Positions 17,511-25,895 of a stretch of 59,430 nt of DNA are shown one piece after another; positions within the stretch are counted from its first letter, which is position 1, and each line of letters starts with the position of its first letter. The notes under the pieces are model-generated. The model ran no database searches, was not told the DNA's origin, and saw only the letters and a program-made list of their open reading frames with translations. The position numbers were made by a program, and so were the translations under genes. This DNA is from Streptomyces minutiscleroticus (lineage in GTDB: Bacteria > Actinomycetota > Actinomycetes > Streptomycetales > Streptomycetaceae). Location: positions 1 to 59,430 of the forward strand of contig NZ_BMVU01000047.1 of the NCBI RefSeq assembly GCF_014650875.1, in the 5' to 3' direction.

Positions 17511-18347
17511 GCTCCGGGTGGTCCCGGTGCCGGCGCGGCGCCGTCCCGCCCCGCCCCGGCGGGCCGACGACCGAGTCGTGCCGCCCGACCCTGTTCCTGG
17601 AGGAGCCGTCGAGACCGAAGTCCAACCGCCGGAAGACGCCGCGGCCGCGGCCGGTGGCGCAGGAGGCGGCACTCGCGGCGGCGGGTCCGGCGGCCGGGGC
17701 CGTCCCCGCCGTGCGTGCGGCCGCCGTGGGGTCCGACGCCCGGATGCGGGCACGGCCGCACCCGTCGCCGGGCACGAGGAGGCGGCTCCCTTGCCGGGGA
17801 GGACGGGAAGCCGTGCGGCGAGGGGGCGGGCGCCGTGGCCGGCCCGGGCGCGGGAAGCGGCTCTCCCGGGGAGTGCGGCCCGCCCGGAGGGCTCGGCCCG
17901 TCTCCCGGACCGCGCGGGCGCTCAGGCCGACGGCCGCGGAGCGGCCGCCGGTCCGGGGGCCGCTCCCGGTCCTCGGGAACAGGCGCGGACCGCGGCGTCC
18001 GCCGCCCTCGTCCGGGGCGCCCGCCGAACCGGCGGGGGCGCGGAGGACCGCGCCGCGACACGCCCGGCCCCGACGCCGGTCAGGGGGGCGCGTCCCCGGC
18101 CCCTCTCCCCCTCGTCGGAGGTCTCCTCCACGACGACGCCCGGGCGGACGGCGGCGACCCGCTCCCGGCGTGTCGCCGCCCGGTCCCCGACCGGCCCTCC
18201 CGCCGGCCCCGGCGGGCGCCGCCACGGCGGTGCCGGCCGGCACCGGCGCCTCGTCCGCCACCGCCCCGCCCGGGTGGCGGTGGACCGTCCCGCACGCTCT
18301 TCCCCCGAAGGCCCCCCGCCCCGCGGACGCGCTCCGCGAGGCGTCGG

Positions 18348-18368
18348 CCCGCATACCGCGTATGCGGG
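18348..18368. promoter_or_regulatory. Perfect 9-bp inverted repeat upstream of glgX
   Basis: CCCGCATAC-CGC-GTATGCGGG, arms 18348-18356 and 18360-18368, centred about 118 bp before the glgX start. It is the only A+T-bearing perfect palindrome in the region, so a dimeric regulator operator is plausible; no regulator can be named. Confidence 0.4.
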
Positions 18369-18475
18369 GAACGACCGGTAAGAGGGACGTAAGTCCTAGG
18401 TGGTTCCATCACTTTCGGGGACACTCGGCTCGGAGTCGCCCTCAGTGGCGCAACACAACTGAAAGAGTCGTATCC

Positions 18476-20584
18476 ATGCAGGTCTGGCCTGGAGAGGCGT
18501 ATCCGCTCGGCGCCACGTACGACGGCGCGGGCACCAACTTCGCGGTCTTCTCGGAGGCCGCCGACCGGATCGAGCTGTGCTTGCTGCACGACGACGGTTC
18601 GGAGACGGCGGTCGAACTCCGCGAGACCGACGCTTTTGTGCGGCACGCGTACCTGCCCGGCATCATGCCGGGACAGCGCTACGGCTTCCGCGTGCACGGT
18701 CCGTACGCGCCCGAGCGCGGCCTACGGTCGAACTCGGCGAAACTGCTGCTCGACCCGTACGCGCGCGCCATCAGCGGCAGCATCAAATGGGGCGAGGAGG
18801 TGTACGGCTATCACTTCGAATCGCCCGAGAAGCGCAACGACCTGGACTCGGCCCCCCACACGATGACCTCGGTCGTGGTGAACCCGTACTTCGACTGGGG
18901 CGACGACCGCGCACCGCGCACCGAATACCACCACACCGTCATCTACGAGGCCCACGTCAAGGGCCTGACCATGCGCCACCCGGCGCTGCCGGACGAGCTG
19001 CGCGGCACCTACGCGGCGCTCGCCCACCCGGCGATCATCGAACACCTGACGAAACTGGGGGTGACGGCGCTCGAACTGATGCCCGTACACCAGTTCGTGA
19101 ACGACCACCGTCTGGTGGACATGGGCCTCAACAACTACTGGGGCTACAACACCATCGGCTTCTTCGCCCCGCACAACGCGTACGCCTCCTGGGGCGACCG
19201 CGGCCAGCAGGTGCTGGAGTTCAAGTCGGCGGTGAAGGCGCTGCACGAGGCCGGGATCGAGGTCATCCTCGACGTGGTCTACAACCACACGGCCGAGGGC
19301 AACCACCTCGGCCCGACCCTGTCCTTCAAGGGCATCGACAACCCCTCGTACTACCGGCTGACCGACGACCCCCGGTACTACATGGACACCACGGGGACGG
19401 GCAACTCGCTGCTCATGCGGTCCCCGCACGTCCTGCAGCTCATCATGGACTCCCTGCGGTACTGGGTGACCGAGATGCACGTGGACGGGTTCCGCTTCGA
19501 CCTGGCGGCCACCCTGGCCCGCCAGTTCCACGAGGTGGACCGGCTGTCGTCGTTCTTCGACCTGGTGCAGCAGGACCCGGTCGTCTCCCAGGTGAAGCTG
19601 ATCGCCGAGCCCTGGGACGTCGGCGAGGGCGGCTACCAGGTGGGCAACTTCCCGCCGCTGTGGACGGAGTGGAACGGCAAGTACCGCGACACGGTGCGGG
19701 ACCTGTGGCGCGGCGAGCCGCGCACGCTGGCGGAGTTCGCGGGCCGGCTGACCGGCTCCTCCGACCTCTACCAGGACGACGGCCGACGCCCGCTCGCCTC
19801 CATCAACTTCGTCACCTGCCACGACGGCTTCACGCTGAACGACCTCGTGTCGTACAACGAGAAGCACAACGAGGCCAACGGCGAGGACAACCGCGACGGC
19901 GAGAGCCACAACCGGTCCTGGAACTGCGGGGCCGAGGGCGAGACCGACGACGAGGACGTGCTCGCGCTGCGGGCGCGCCAGCGGCGCAACTTCATCGCCA
20001 CGCTGATGCTCTCCCAGGGCGTGCCGATGCTCGCGCACGGCGACGAGTTCGCCCGCTCCCAGGGCGGCAACAACAACGCGTACTGCCAGGACAACGAGAT
20101 CTCCTACGTGCCCTGGCCGAAGGACGGCAGCGAGCTGCTGGACTTCACGCGCGCGATGGTCTGGCTGCGGCGCGACCACCCGGTGTTCCGGCGGCGGCGC
20201 TTCTTCCACGGGCGGCCCGTGGAGGGCACGCACGACGAGCTGTCGGACATCGCCTGGTTCACCCCCTCGGGCGAGGAGATGACCCAGGAGGACTGGGACT
20301 CCTCGCACGCCCGGGCGCTGACCGTGTTCCTCAACGGCCACGCGATCTCGGAGCCGGGTCCGCGCGGCGAGCGCATCACGGACGACTCGTTCCTGCTGAT
20401 GTTCAACGCCTCCCCGGAGACGATCGAGTTCGTGGTGCCGGTCGACCACGGCCGGCAGTGGCAGGTGATCGTCGACACCGCCTCGGACGAGGGCGTGGCG
20501 CCCGGCACGGGCGCGAAGGTCCAGGCCGGTGACCGGCTGGCGCTGGTGGACCGGAGCATCATGGTGCTGCAGCGGCCCGCGTAG
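18476..20584 (+). CDS. glgX: Glycogen debranching enzyme GlgX/TreX
   Basis: 702 residues. An N-terminal CBM48 (YPLGATYDGAGTNFAVFSEA) precedes a GH13 barrel with VILDVVYNHTAEG, the nucleophile Asp in VDGFRFDLA, the acid Glu in LIAEPWDVGEGGY, and NFVTCHDGFTL. Hydrolyses alpha-1,6 branches of glycogen, giving maltodextrins for TreY/TreZ encoded downstream. ATG 18476 follows GAAAGAG by 8 bases and gives the family-typical MQVWPGEAYPLG. Confidence 0.95.
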   Translation: MQVWPGEAYPLGATYDGAGTNFAVFSEAADRIELCLLHDDGSETAVELRETDAFVRHAYLPGIMPGQRYGFRVHGPYAPERGLRSNSAKLLLDPYARAISGSIKWGEEVYGYHFESPEKRNDLDSAPHTMTSVVVNPYFDWGDDRAPRTEYHHTVIYEAHVKGLTMRHPALPDELRGTYAALAHPAIIEHLTKLGVTALELMPVHQFVNDHRLVDMGLNNYWGYNTIGFFAPHNAYASWGDRGQQVLEFKSAVKALHEAGIEVILDVVYNHTAEGNHLGPTLSFKGIDNPSYYRLTDDPRYYMDTTGTGNSLLMRSPHVLQLIMDSLRYWVTEMHVDGFRFDLAATLARQFHEVDRLSSFFDLVQQDPVVSQVKLIAEPWDVGEGGYQVGNFPPLWTEWNGKYRDTVRDLWRGEPRTLAEFAGRLTGSSDLYQDDGRRPLASINFVTCHDGFTLNDLVSYNEKHNEANGEDNRDGESHNRSWNCGAEGETDDEDVLALRARQRRNFIATLMLSQGVPMLAHGDEFARSQGGNNNAYCQDNEISYVPWPKDGSELLDFTRAMVWLRRDHPVFRRRRFFHGRPVEGTHDELSDIAWFTPSGEEMTQEDWDSSHARALTVFLNGHAISEPGPRGERITDDSFLLMFNASPETIEFVVPVDHGRQWQVIVDTASDEGVAPGTGAKVQAGDRLALVDRSIMVLQRPA

Positions 20585-20713
20585 GGCCGCACGGGGCGGG
20601 GCCGGAGGGCGGGTTCGCGCGAGCCGCGGGCCCGCCCTCCGGAGACGTGGGCGCGAGGCGGTCCCGTGCCCCGCGCGCACAGGGGACGGGCCCCTGAGCC
20701 GCGTCCCGCGCGC

Positions 20714-20822
20714 GGGACGCTTCCGCGCTCCGCGACGGCCGGCGGGGCCGCGGGCCCGGCCGAGGTCCGGCGGCGCCGGCGGGTCCGCGGCCCACGCCCG
20801 CAGGACGCTTCCGCGCTCCGCG
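20714..20822. repeat. Imperfect 88-bp tandem duplication in the glgX-treY gap
   Basis: GGACGCTTCCGCGCTCCGCG occurs at 20715-20734 and again at 20803-20822, and the sequence after each copy is related. The 464-bp gap 20585-21048 otherwise holds only G+C-rich sequence with no gene that I can support. Confidence 0.55.
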
Positions 20823-21048
20823 CGCGGCGGGCCGCAGGTCCGGTCGCGGGCCCGGCGGCGCCGGCCGGCCTCCGCGGCCGCGCGCGCAGGGCCGCCGGCC
20901 GTGCCCGCCCACCGGTCCGCGCGGCCTTTCCCGGCCCGCGCAGGGCCGGCCCCCGGCCCTCCGGGAGGCCGGAAGACGCCCTCGTCGTGCGGGGCGTACG
21001 GCCGTCCGTGCGGGGGGTGACACGAACGGCGGCCGGGCGGGTACGTAG

Positions 21049-23448
21049 ATGTCCATGACTGCCGACCGCCCCGCCCCGGCGATCCCCGCCGTGCCGACCG
21101 CCACCTACCGGCTCCAGCTGCAGCCGGAGTTCCCGTTCTCCGCCGCCGAGGCCGCCGTGCCCCACCTGGCCTCGCTCGGCGTCTCGCACCTGCACCTGTC
21201 CCCCGTCCTGGAGGCCGTGCCCGGCTCGCTGCACGGCTACGACGTCGTCGACCACTCCCGCGTACGCGCCGAACTGGGCGGCGAGGAGGGGCTCAGGGCC
21301 CTGTCCCGCACCGCGCGCGAGCACGGCCTCGGGCTCGTGGTGGACATCGTGCCCAACCACATGGCGGCCTCCCCGCGCCACAACCGGCCGCTGTGGGAGG
21401 TGCTGCGCGAGGGCCCCGAGTCGCCGTACGCGCGCTGGTTCGACGTCGACTGGGACGCCCAGGACGGGCGGCTGCTGCTACCGGTGCTGGGCGGGCGCCT
21501 CGGCGACGAGGCGGAGCACCTGGAGGTCGACGGGGACGTCCTGCGCTACTACGACCACGCCTTCCCGCTGCGCGCGGACACCGGGAAGCTGCCGCTGCCG
21601 CAGCTGCTCGACGCCCAGTGGTACCGCCTGGCGTGGTGGCGGCTGGCCCGCACCGACCTGAACTACCGGCGGTTCTTCAGCATCTCCGAGCTGATCGGGG
21701 TGCGCGTGGAGGACCCGGAGGTCTTCGAGGCCACCCACGCCAAGATCCTCCAGCTGCTGCGCGACGGCGTCGTCGACGGGCTGCGGATCGACCACCCCGA
21801 CGGCCTCGCGGACCCCGACGCGTACCTGCGGCGGCTGAACGAGGCGACCGGCGGGCGCTGGACGGTCGTCGAGAAGATCCTCGCCGACGGCGAGGCCCTG
21901 CCCGCCGCCTGGCCGGTCGCGGGCACCACGGGCTACGACGCGCTGCGGCACGTGGACGGGGTGCTCACGGACCCGGCGGGCGCGGAGGAGCTCGCGGAGC
22001 ACTACCGGCGGTTCGCGGCCCCGCAGGCCGACCGCGGGGGCGTGTGGGGGGCGACGGCGCGGCGGGCCGCGTACAAGGTGGTCCAGCACGAGCTGGCGAC
22101 CGAGGTCGAGCGCCTGACGCGCGAGGCGGACCGGCTGTGCCGCACCTCGCCGGAGCTCGCGCTGCGCGACCACGCGCCGTGGGCCCTGCGCACCGCGCTG
22201 CAGGAGCTGCTGGTGCGCCTGGAGGTGTACCGGCCGTACTCCTCCACGGACGCCTCCGCCGTCCTGACGGAGCGGGCCGCGGCCGAGGCCCGGCGGGCCT
22301 TCGCGGTCCCCGAGGAGGCCCACGCCGTGGACACGGTGCGGGACCTGGTGCTCGGGCGCGCCGGGGACCGGCCGGAGCACGAGGCGTTCCGGGCGCGGTT
22401 CGCGCAGGTGGCGTCGGCGCTGCGGGCCAAGTCCACGGAGGACACGGCGTTCTACCGCTACGTGCCGCTGCTGTCGGCCAACGAGGTCGGCGGCGACCCG
22501 GGCGCCCCCGCGGTCTCCCCGGAGGACTTCCACGCGTACTGCGCGCGGATCCAGCGCGACTGGCCCGCCTCCGGCACCGTGCTCTCCACGCACGACACCA
22601 AGCGCAGCGCCGACGTCCGCGCCGCGATCTCGGTGCTCTCGCAGTGCCCCGGGCGCTGGGCGGAGCTGCTGGACGACCTGGCCGGCCGGGACGCCGGCGG
22701 CCCCGGCGCGCCCGACGGGCAGGTGGCCTGGGCCGCCTGGCAGACCGCGCTCGGCCTCGGCCCGGCCGACCCGGAGCGGCTCCGGGAGGCGCTGCTGAAG
22801 CACGTCCGGGAGGCCGGTCTGAGCACGTCGTGGACCGAGCAGGACCCGGCGTACGAGGAGGCCGTGGCGGCGTTCGTGGCGGCGGGCCCGGGCGGGGCGC
22901 CCGCGGAGCGCGTGGCCCGCTTCCGGAGCACCCTGGAGCCGTACACGCGGGCCAACGTCCTGGGGGCCGTCCTGCTCCAGCTGACGATGCCGGGGGTGCC
23001 CGACCTCTACCAGGGCACGGAGGCCGAGTACCGGGCGCTGGTCGACCCGGACAACCGGCGGCCCGCGGCGTTCCCGCCCGAGGAGGCCGGGACACCGGAG
23101 AAGACCGGGGTGACGCGGGCGGCGCTGGCGCTGCGCGGGCGGCGGCCCGGCGCCTTCGGCGCGTCGGCGTCGTACACGCCCCTGGCCGCCGAGGGGCCCG
23201 CCGCCGCGCACTGCGTGGCCTTCGCGCGCTCCGGGCAGGTCGTCACGGCTGTCACGCGGCTGGCGCTGCGCCTGGAGGAGGCGGGCGGCTGGGGCGACAC
23301 CGTGCTGCCGCTGCCGCCCGGGCGGTGGGCGGACGTGCTCGCTCCGGAGCGGGGCTTCGAGGGGCATGTGCGCGCGGCAGACCTGTTCGGCAGGCTCCCG
23401 GTGGCTCTCCTGGAGCGGACCGACGCGGACGGTGCGCGGGACGAGTAG
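21049..23448 (+). CDS. treY: Malto-oligosyltrehalose synthase TreY
   Basis: 799 residues. GH13 motifs: VVDIVPNHMA, the nucleophile Asp in VDGLRIDHPDGL, acid Glu in WTVVEKIL and STHDTKRSADV. The enzyme isomerises the reducing-end glucose of maltodextrins to an alpha,alpha-1,1 link, the step before TreZ. The usual N-terminus PTATYRLQLQ is present. ATG 21049 (MSMTADRP) has GGCGGG 7 bases upstream; ATG 21055 is an alternative. Together with glgX and treZ it forms the TreX-TreY-TreZ route. Confidence 0.95.
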   Translation: MSMTADRPAPAIPAVPTATYRLQLQPEFPFSAAEAAVPHLASLGVSHLHLSPVLEAVPGSLHGYDVVDHSRVRAELGGEEGLRALSRTAREHGLGLVVDIVPNHMAASPRHNRPLWEVLREGPESPYARWFDVDWDAQDGRLLLPVLGGRLGDEAEHLEVDGDVLRYYDHAFPLRADTGKLPLPQLLDAQWYRLAWWRLARTDLNYRRFFSISELIGVRVEDPEVFEATHAKILQLLRDGVVDGLRIDHPDGLADPDAYLRRLNEATGGRWTVVEKILADGEALPAAWPVAGTTGYDALRHVDGVLTDPAGAEELAEHYRRFAAPQADRGGVWGATARRAAYKVVQHELATEVERLTREADRLCRTSPELALRDHAPWALRTALQELLVRLEVYRPYSSTDASAVLTERAAAEARRAFAVPEEAHAVDTVRDLVLGRAGDRPEHEAFRARFAQVASALRAKSTEDTAFYRYVPLLSANEVGGDPGAPAVSPEDFHAYCARIQRDWPASGTVLSTHDTKRSADVRAAISVLSQCPGRWAELLDDLAGRDAGGPGAPDGQVAWAAWQTALGLGPADPERLREALLKHVREAGLSTSWTEQDPAYEEAVAAFVAAGPGGAPAERVARFRSTLEPYTRANVLGAVLLQLTMPGVPDLYQGTEAEYRALVDPDNRRPAAFPPEEAGTPEKTGVTRAALALRGRRPGAFGASASYTPLAAEGPAAAHCVAFARSGQVVTAVTRLALRLEEAGGWGDTVLPLPPGRWADVLAPERGFEGHVRAADLFGRLPVALLERTDADGARDE

Positions 23449-23637
23449 TCCGGGAGCCCGGGGGAATCGGTCCCTACGCCGGTGCGAACCGGCCGGAAGG
23501 CGACCGCTCCCCCGGGCCGACGGCCGCCTGCCGTCCGTCCAAGGTGCCCTGGTCCCGGCACCGCTCCTTCCGCGCCTCGACAGGCCCCGCGGTCCACGGG
23601 CTGCTGCGGAAGGCGACGCCGGGCGGACAACTCGGGG

Positions 23638-24888
23638 GTGAGACTCCTGTCGGAGCAGCGCTACCCCACTGTGAGGGAACTGTTCTCGTCCGCACGGACG
23701 CTGGTGACCGACCGGCCGGGCCTGTGCGTGCTCAGACAGGTCGGTGTCTCACGCGGCGGCCGCCCGCTGCATCTGCTCTCCGTGGGCGGCGCCGCGCGCG
23801 CGGTGCTCGTGGTGGCGGGCGCCCACGCCAACGAACCGGTCGGCGGTTCGACCCTGCTGTCGCTGGCCCGCCGGGTGGCCGAGGAGCCCGGCCTGCGGGC
23901 CGACACCTCCTGGCACTTCCTGCTGTGCGCGGACCCGGACGGCGCCGGCCTGTACGCCGCACCGGCGCCGCGCACCCTGCTCGACTACCACCTGGGCTTC
24001 TTCCGGCCGGCCGGTCCGGAGCAGCCGGAGTGGGCGCCCTCCGTGCTGCCGCCCGACCGGCTGCCGCCCGAGACGCGCGCCCTGCTGCGGGTGATCGACG
24101 AGGTGCGGCCCTACCTCCAGGTCACCCTGCACGGCACGGACCTGGGCGGCAGCTGGGTGCAGCTGACGAAGGACGTACCGGGGCTCGCGGAACCGTTCGC
24201 CAAGTCGGCGGCGGAGCTGCACATACCGGTGGAGACCGGCGCCTCGGACGCCGCCGGGTGGCCGGCCTCGGGCCCCGGGGTGCACGTCATGCCGGCGCCC
24301 GGCCTCGACACGGCGTTCCCGAGCATGCCGGACGACGCCCGGCACTCCACCTGGTACCACGCCCACCGGTACGGCGGGCTGACCGCGGTCGTCGAGGTCC
24401 CGATGTGGGCGAGCGACCTCGTGGACGACCCGGCGCCGCACCCGTCCCCCGCGGCCGCGATGCGGCGGCTGGCGCGGCGGCTGCTGAGCGACGCGCGCGA
24501 GGTGGAGTCGGTGCTGGCCGAGGCGCTGCCGCGACTGCCCGCGCCCGAGGGGCCGCTGCTGCGGGCCGCCCGGTGGGCGCTGGAGCTGGTGCCGGGGCTG
24601 GCCGGCGACTGGGTCCAGGGACCGCCGGCGGACCCGTCGATGGCGTACGTCGGGAGCGTGGACGCCTTCGGCCGCCGGCTCCCGCTGCGCGCCGCGGCGA
24701 TGCTGCTGCGGGTCCTGCGGGAGGCCGACGACCGGGCGGCGCCGCGGCTCGAACGGCTCGTGACCGACTGGAGCGAGGCCTTCGCCGAGCGGTTCCGAGC
24801 CCGCTGGGTGCCCTTGGAGCACCAGGTCGAGCACCAGTCCCGGACGGTGCTCGCGGCGGCACGCCACGCGCGCGAGCAGGCGGTCTGA
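23638..24888 (+). CDS. M14-family zinc carboxypeptidase-like protein, paralogue 1
   Basis: 416 residues. Zinc ligands in GAHANEPVGG (HxxE) and TLHGTDLGG, and a conserved Glu in VVEVPMW, fit the M14 metallocarboxypeptidase fold. No signal peptide is seen, so it is probably cytoplasmic. GTG 23638 (VRLLSEQRYP) is chosen; the upstream sequence in frame is low-complexity. A diverged paralogue lies at 25896-27209 on the other strand, and the SSI gene and a MITE-like element sit between them. Confidence 0.82.
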   Translation: MRLLSEQRYPTVRELFSSARTLVTDRPGLCVLRQVGVSRGGRPLHLLSVGGAARAVLVVAGAHANEPVGGSTLLSLARRVAEEPGLRADTSWHFLLCADPDGAGLYAAPAPRTLLDYHLGFFRPAGPEQPEWAPSVLPPDRLPPETRALLRVIDEVRPYLQVTLHGTDLGGSWVQLTKDVPGLAEPFAKSAAELHIPVETGASDAAGWPASGPGVHVMPAPGLDTAFPSMPDDARHSTWYHAHRYGGLTAVVEVPMWASDLVDDPAPHPSPAAAMRRLARRLLSDAREVESVLAEALPRLPAPEGPLLRAARWALELVPGLAGDWVQGPPADPSMAYVGSVDAFGRRLPLRAAAMLLRVLREADDRAAPRLERLVTDWSEAFAERFRARWVPLEHQVEHQSRTVLAAARHAREQAV

Positions 24889-24983
24889 GTCCCCGTCACA
24901 GGGGAGGGCGGCCCTCCGGGCGCACGGCACCGGCGTGTTCCGGGCCGCGACGACGCCGTCCGGGGGCGGGGCGGGGTGCGCCA

Positions 24984-25174
24984 GCGCCGTGAGCGGAAGG
25001 GTCCGCCGTGGGCTCGCGGCGTCCGGTGCGGTGCGCCGCGAGGCGGAGGGCCGCCCTCGTACCGGACGTACCCGGGTGACTCCGGCAACGCGGCGTGGGG
25101 GTCCCCCTGCTCGAAGAGCTGGGGAAGTGCCGTGCCGGGCGCCGTGAGCCGGTGAACCCTTCCGGTCACGGCAC
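24984..25174 (-). repeat. MITE-like inverted-repeat element, copy 2 (191 bp)
   Basis: In reverse orientation it starts GTGCCGTGACCGGAAGGG and matches copy 1 over its full 191 bp with few changes; the other end is GCGCCGTGAGCGGAAGGG. The right-hand flank is TAG on the minus strand, and that TAG is the stop codon of the SSI gene (25174-25176). Lies between two convergent genes. Confidence 0.87.
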
Positions 25175-25854
25175 TAGGCCCGGGGCGCCGCGTGCGGTCG
25201 CCTGCCGGCCTCGGGCCCACGGCCGGCCTCGGGCCCACCGCCGGCCTCGGGCGCACCGCCGGCCTCGGGCGCACCGCCGGAGGACGTCTTTCCGGAGGAC
25301 GCCTCACCGGAGGGCTTCCGGCCGGAGGACGCCTCTTCCGGGGAGGCCCCGCCGGCGGGCCCGTGGCCCTGGGGCTCCCGGTCGGCGGGGGCCCGGTCGG
25401 CGGTCAGCGCGAACACCGAACCCGTCCGCGACGCCATCACGCACGGGCTGGAGAACGTCTGCCGGTAGTCGACCGCGCGTCCGTTCCACCGCCCGCGCGC
25501 GGTCACCGAGACCGGGGCGTGGACCATCGGGCAGGGCGTGTCCTTGAGAGCGACCCGGTCGACACGGCCGTCCGCCGCCCGCAGTTCGTCGCAGGCCTGG
25601 GCGGCGTGCGCGTGGCCCCGGGGCGGGTCGCAGGTCAGCAGCGTGCCCCGGGTCTCGCGGACGTGCGCGTCGCCGCGGCTGACCGTGACGTAGAGCCAGT
25701 CGCCGGAGACCGGGTCGCGGGGCGCCGCCTGCGCCGGGACCGCGCCCGCGGCGAACAGGACGCAGACGGCGGACAGCCCGGCGCGCAGCAGGACCGGCAC
25801 CCTCCCCGGTCTCCTCGCTCGTGCCGTTCTCATCTCGTGGGTCGTGTTCGTCAT
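25174..25854 (-). CDS. SSI-family secreted protease inhibitor with repetitive C-terminal tail
   Basis: 226 residues. A signal peptide (LLRAGLSAVCVLFAAG, cleavage after AVPAQA) is followed by a subtilisin-inhibitor-like domain: DWLYVTVSRGD, LLTCDPPRGHAH, AC at the second Cys, TPCPMVHAPVSVTARG with a Met at the likely P1 position, and FSSPCVMASRTGSVFAL. The four Cys for two disulfides are present. A ~60-residue tail rich in Gly, Pro, Glu and Ser follows, ending in six-residue repeats, which is unusual for a ~110-residue inhibitor. The TAG stop is formed at the edge of the repeat element. ATG 25854 or ATG 25833 may be the start; neither has a good ribosome binding site. Confidence 0.78.
   Translation of the reverse strand: MTNTTHEMRTARARRPGRVPVLLRAGLSAVCVLFAAGAVPAQAAPRDPVSGDWLYVTVSRGDAHVRETRGTLLTCDPPRGHAHAAQACDELRAADGRVDRVALKDTPCPMVHAPVSVTARGRWNGRAVDYRQTFSSPCVMASRTGSVFALTADRAPADREPQGHGPAGGASPEEASSGRKPSGEASSGKTSSGGAPEAGGAPEAGGGPEAGRGPEAGRRPHAAPRA
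25204..25275 (-). repeat. Four 18-bp tandem repeats in the SSI tail
   Basis: Units at 25204-25221, 25222-25239, 25240-25257 and 25258-25275 differ by one or two bases (GCCGGCCTCGGGCNCACN on the plus strand). They encode GGAPEA-type hexapeptides of the inhibitor's tail and end 30 bp from the MITE-like element. Confidence 0.9.
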
Positions 25855-25895
25855 GTCATATACATCGGCACACGGGGCCCGCGGCGCAGCCCGCC

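Larger units (their letters stand above)
16962..18475. other. 1.5-kb GC-rich region without a confident gene
   Basis: Every long open frame here is Arg/Pro/Gly-rich noise expected at this G+C. Two exceptions are listed separately: a short minus-strand stretch with natural residue content (17295-17510) and a perfect palindrome (18348-18368) before glgX. The last ~110 bp before glgX are less G+C-rich and presumably contain its promoter. Confidence 0.6.

Noticed and set aside
17038..18381. 447-codon plus-strand frame in the gap before glgX
   Set aside because: Almost only Pro, Arg, Gly, Ala and no recognisable domain; read as G+C-driven noise.
18722..20680. Minus-strand 652-codon frame over glgX
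   Set aside because: Mirror of the glgX codons; glgX is certain.
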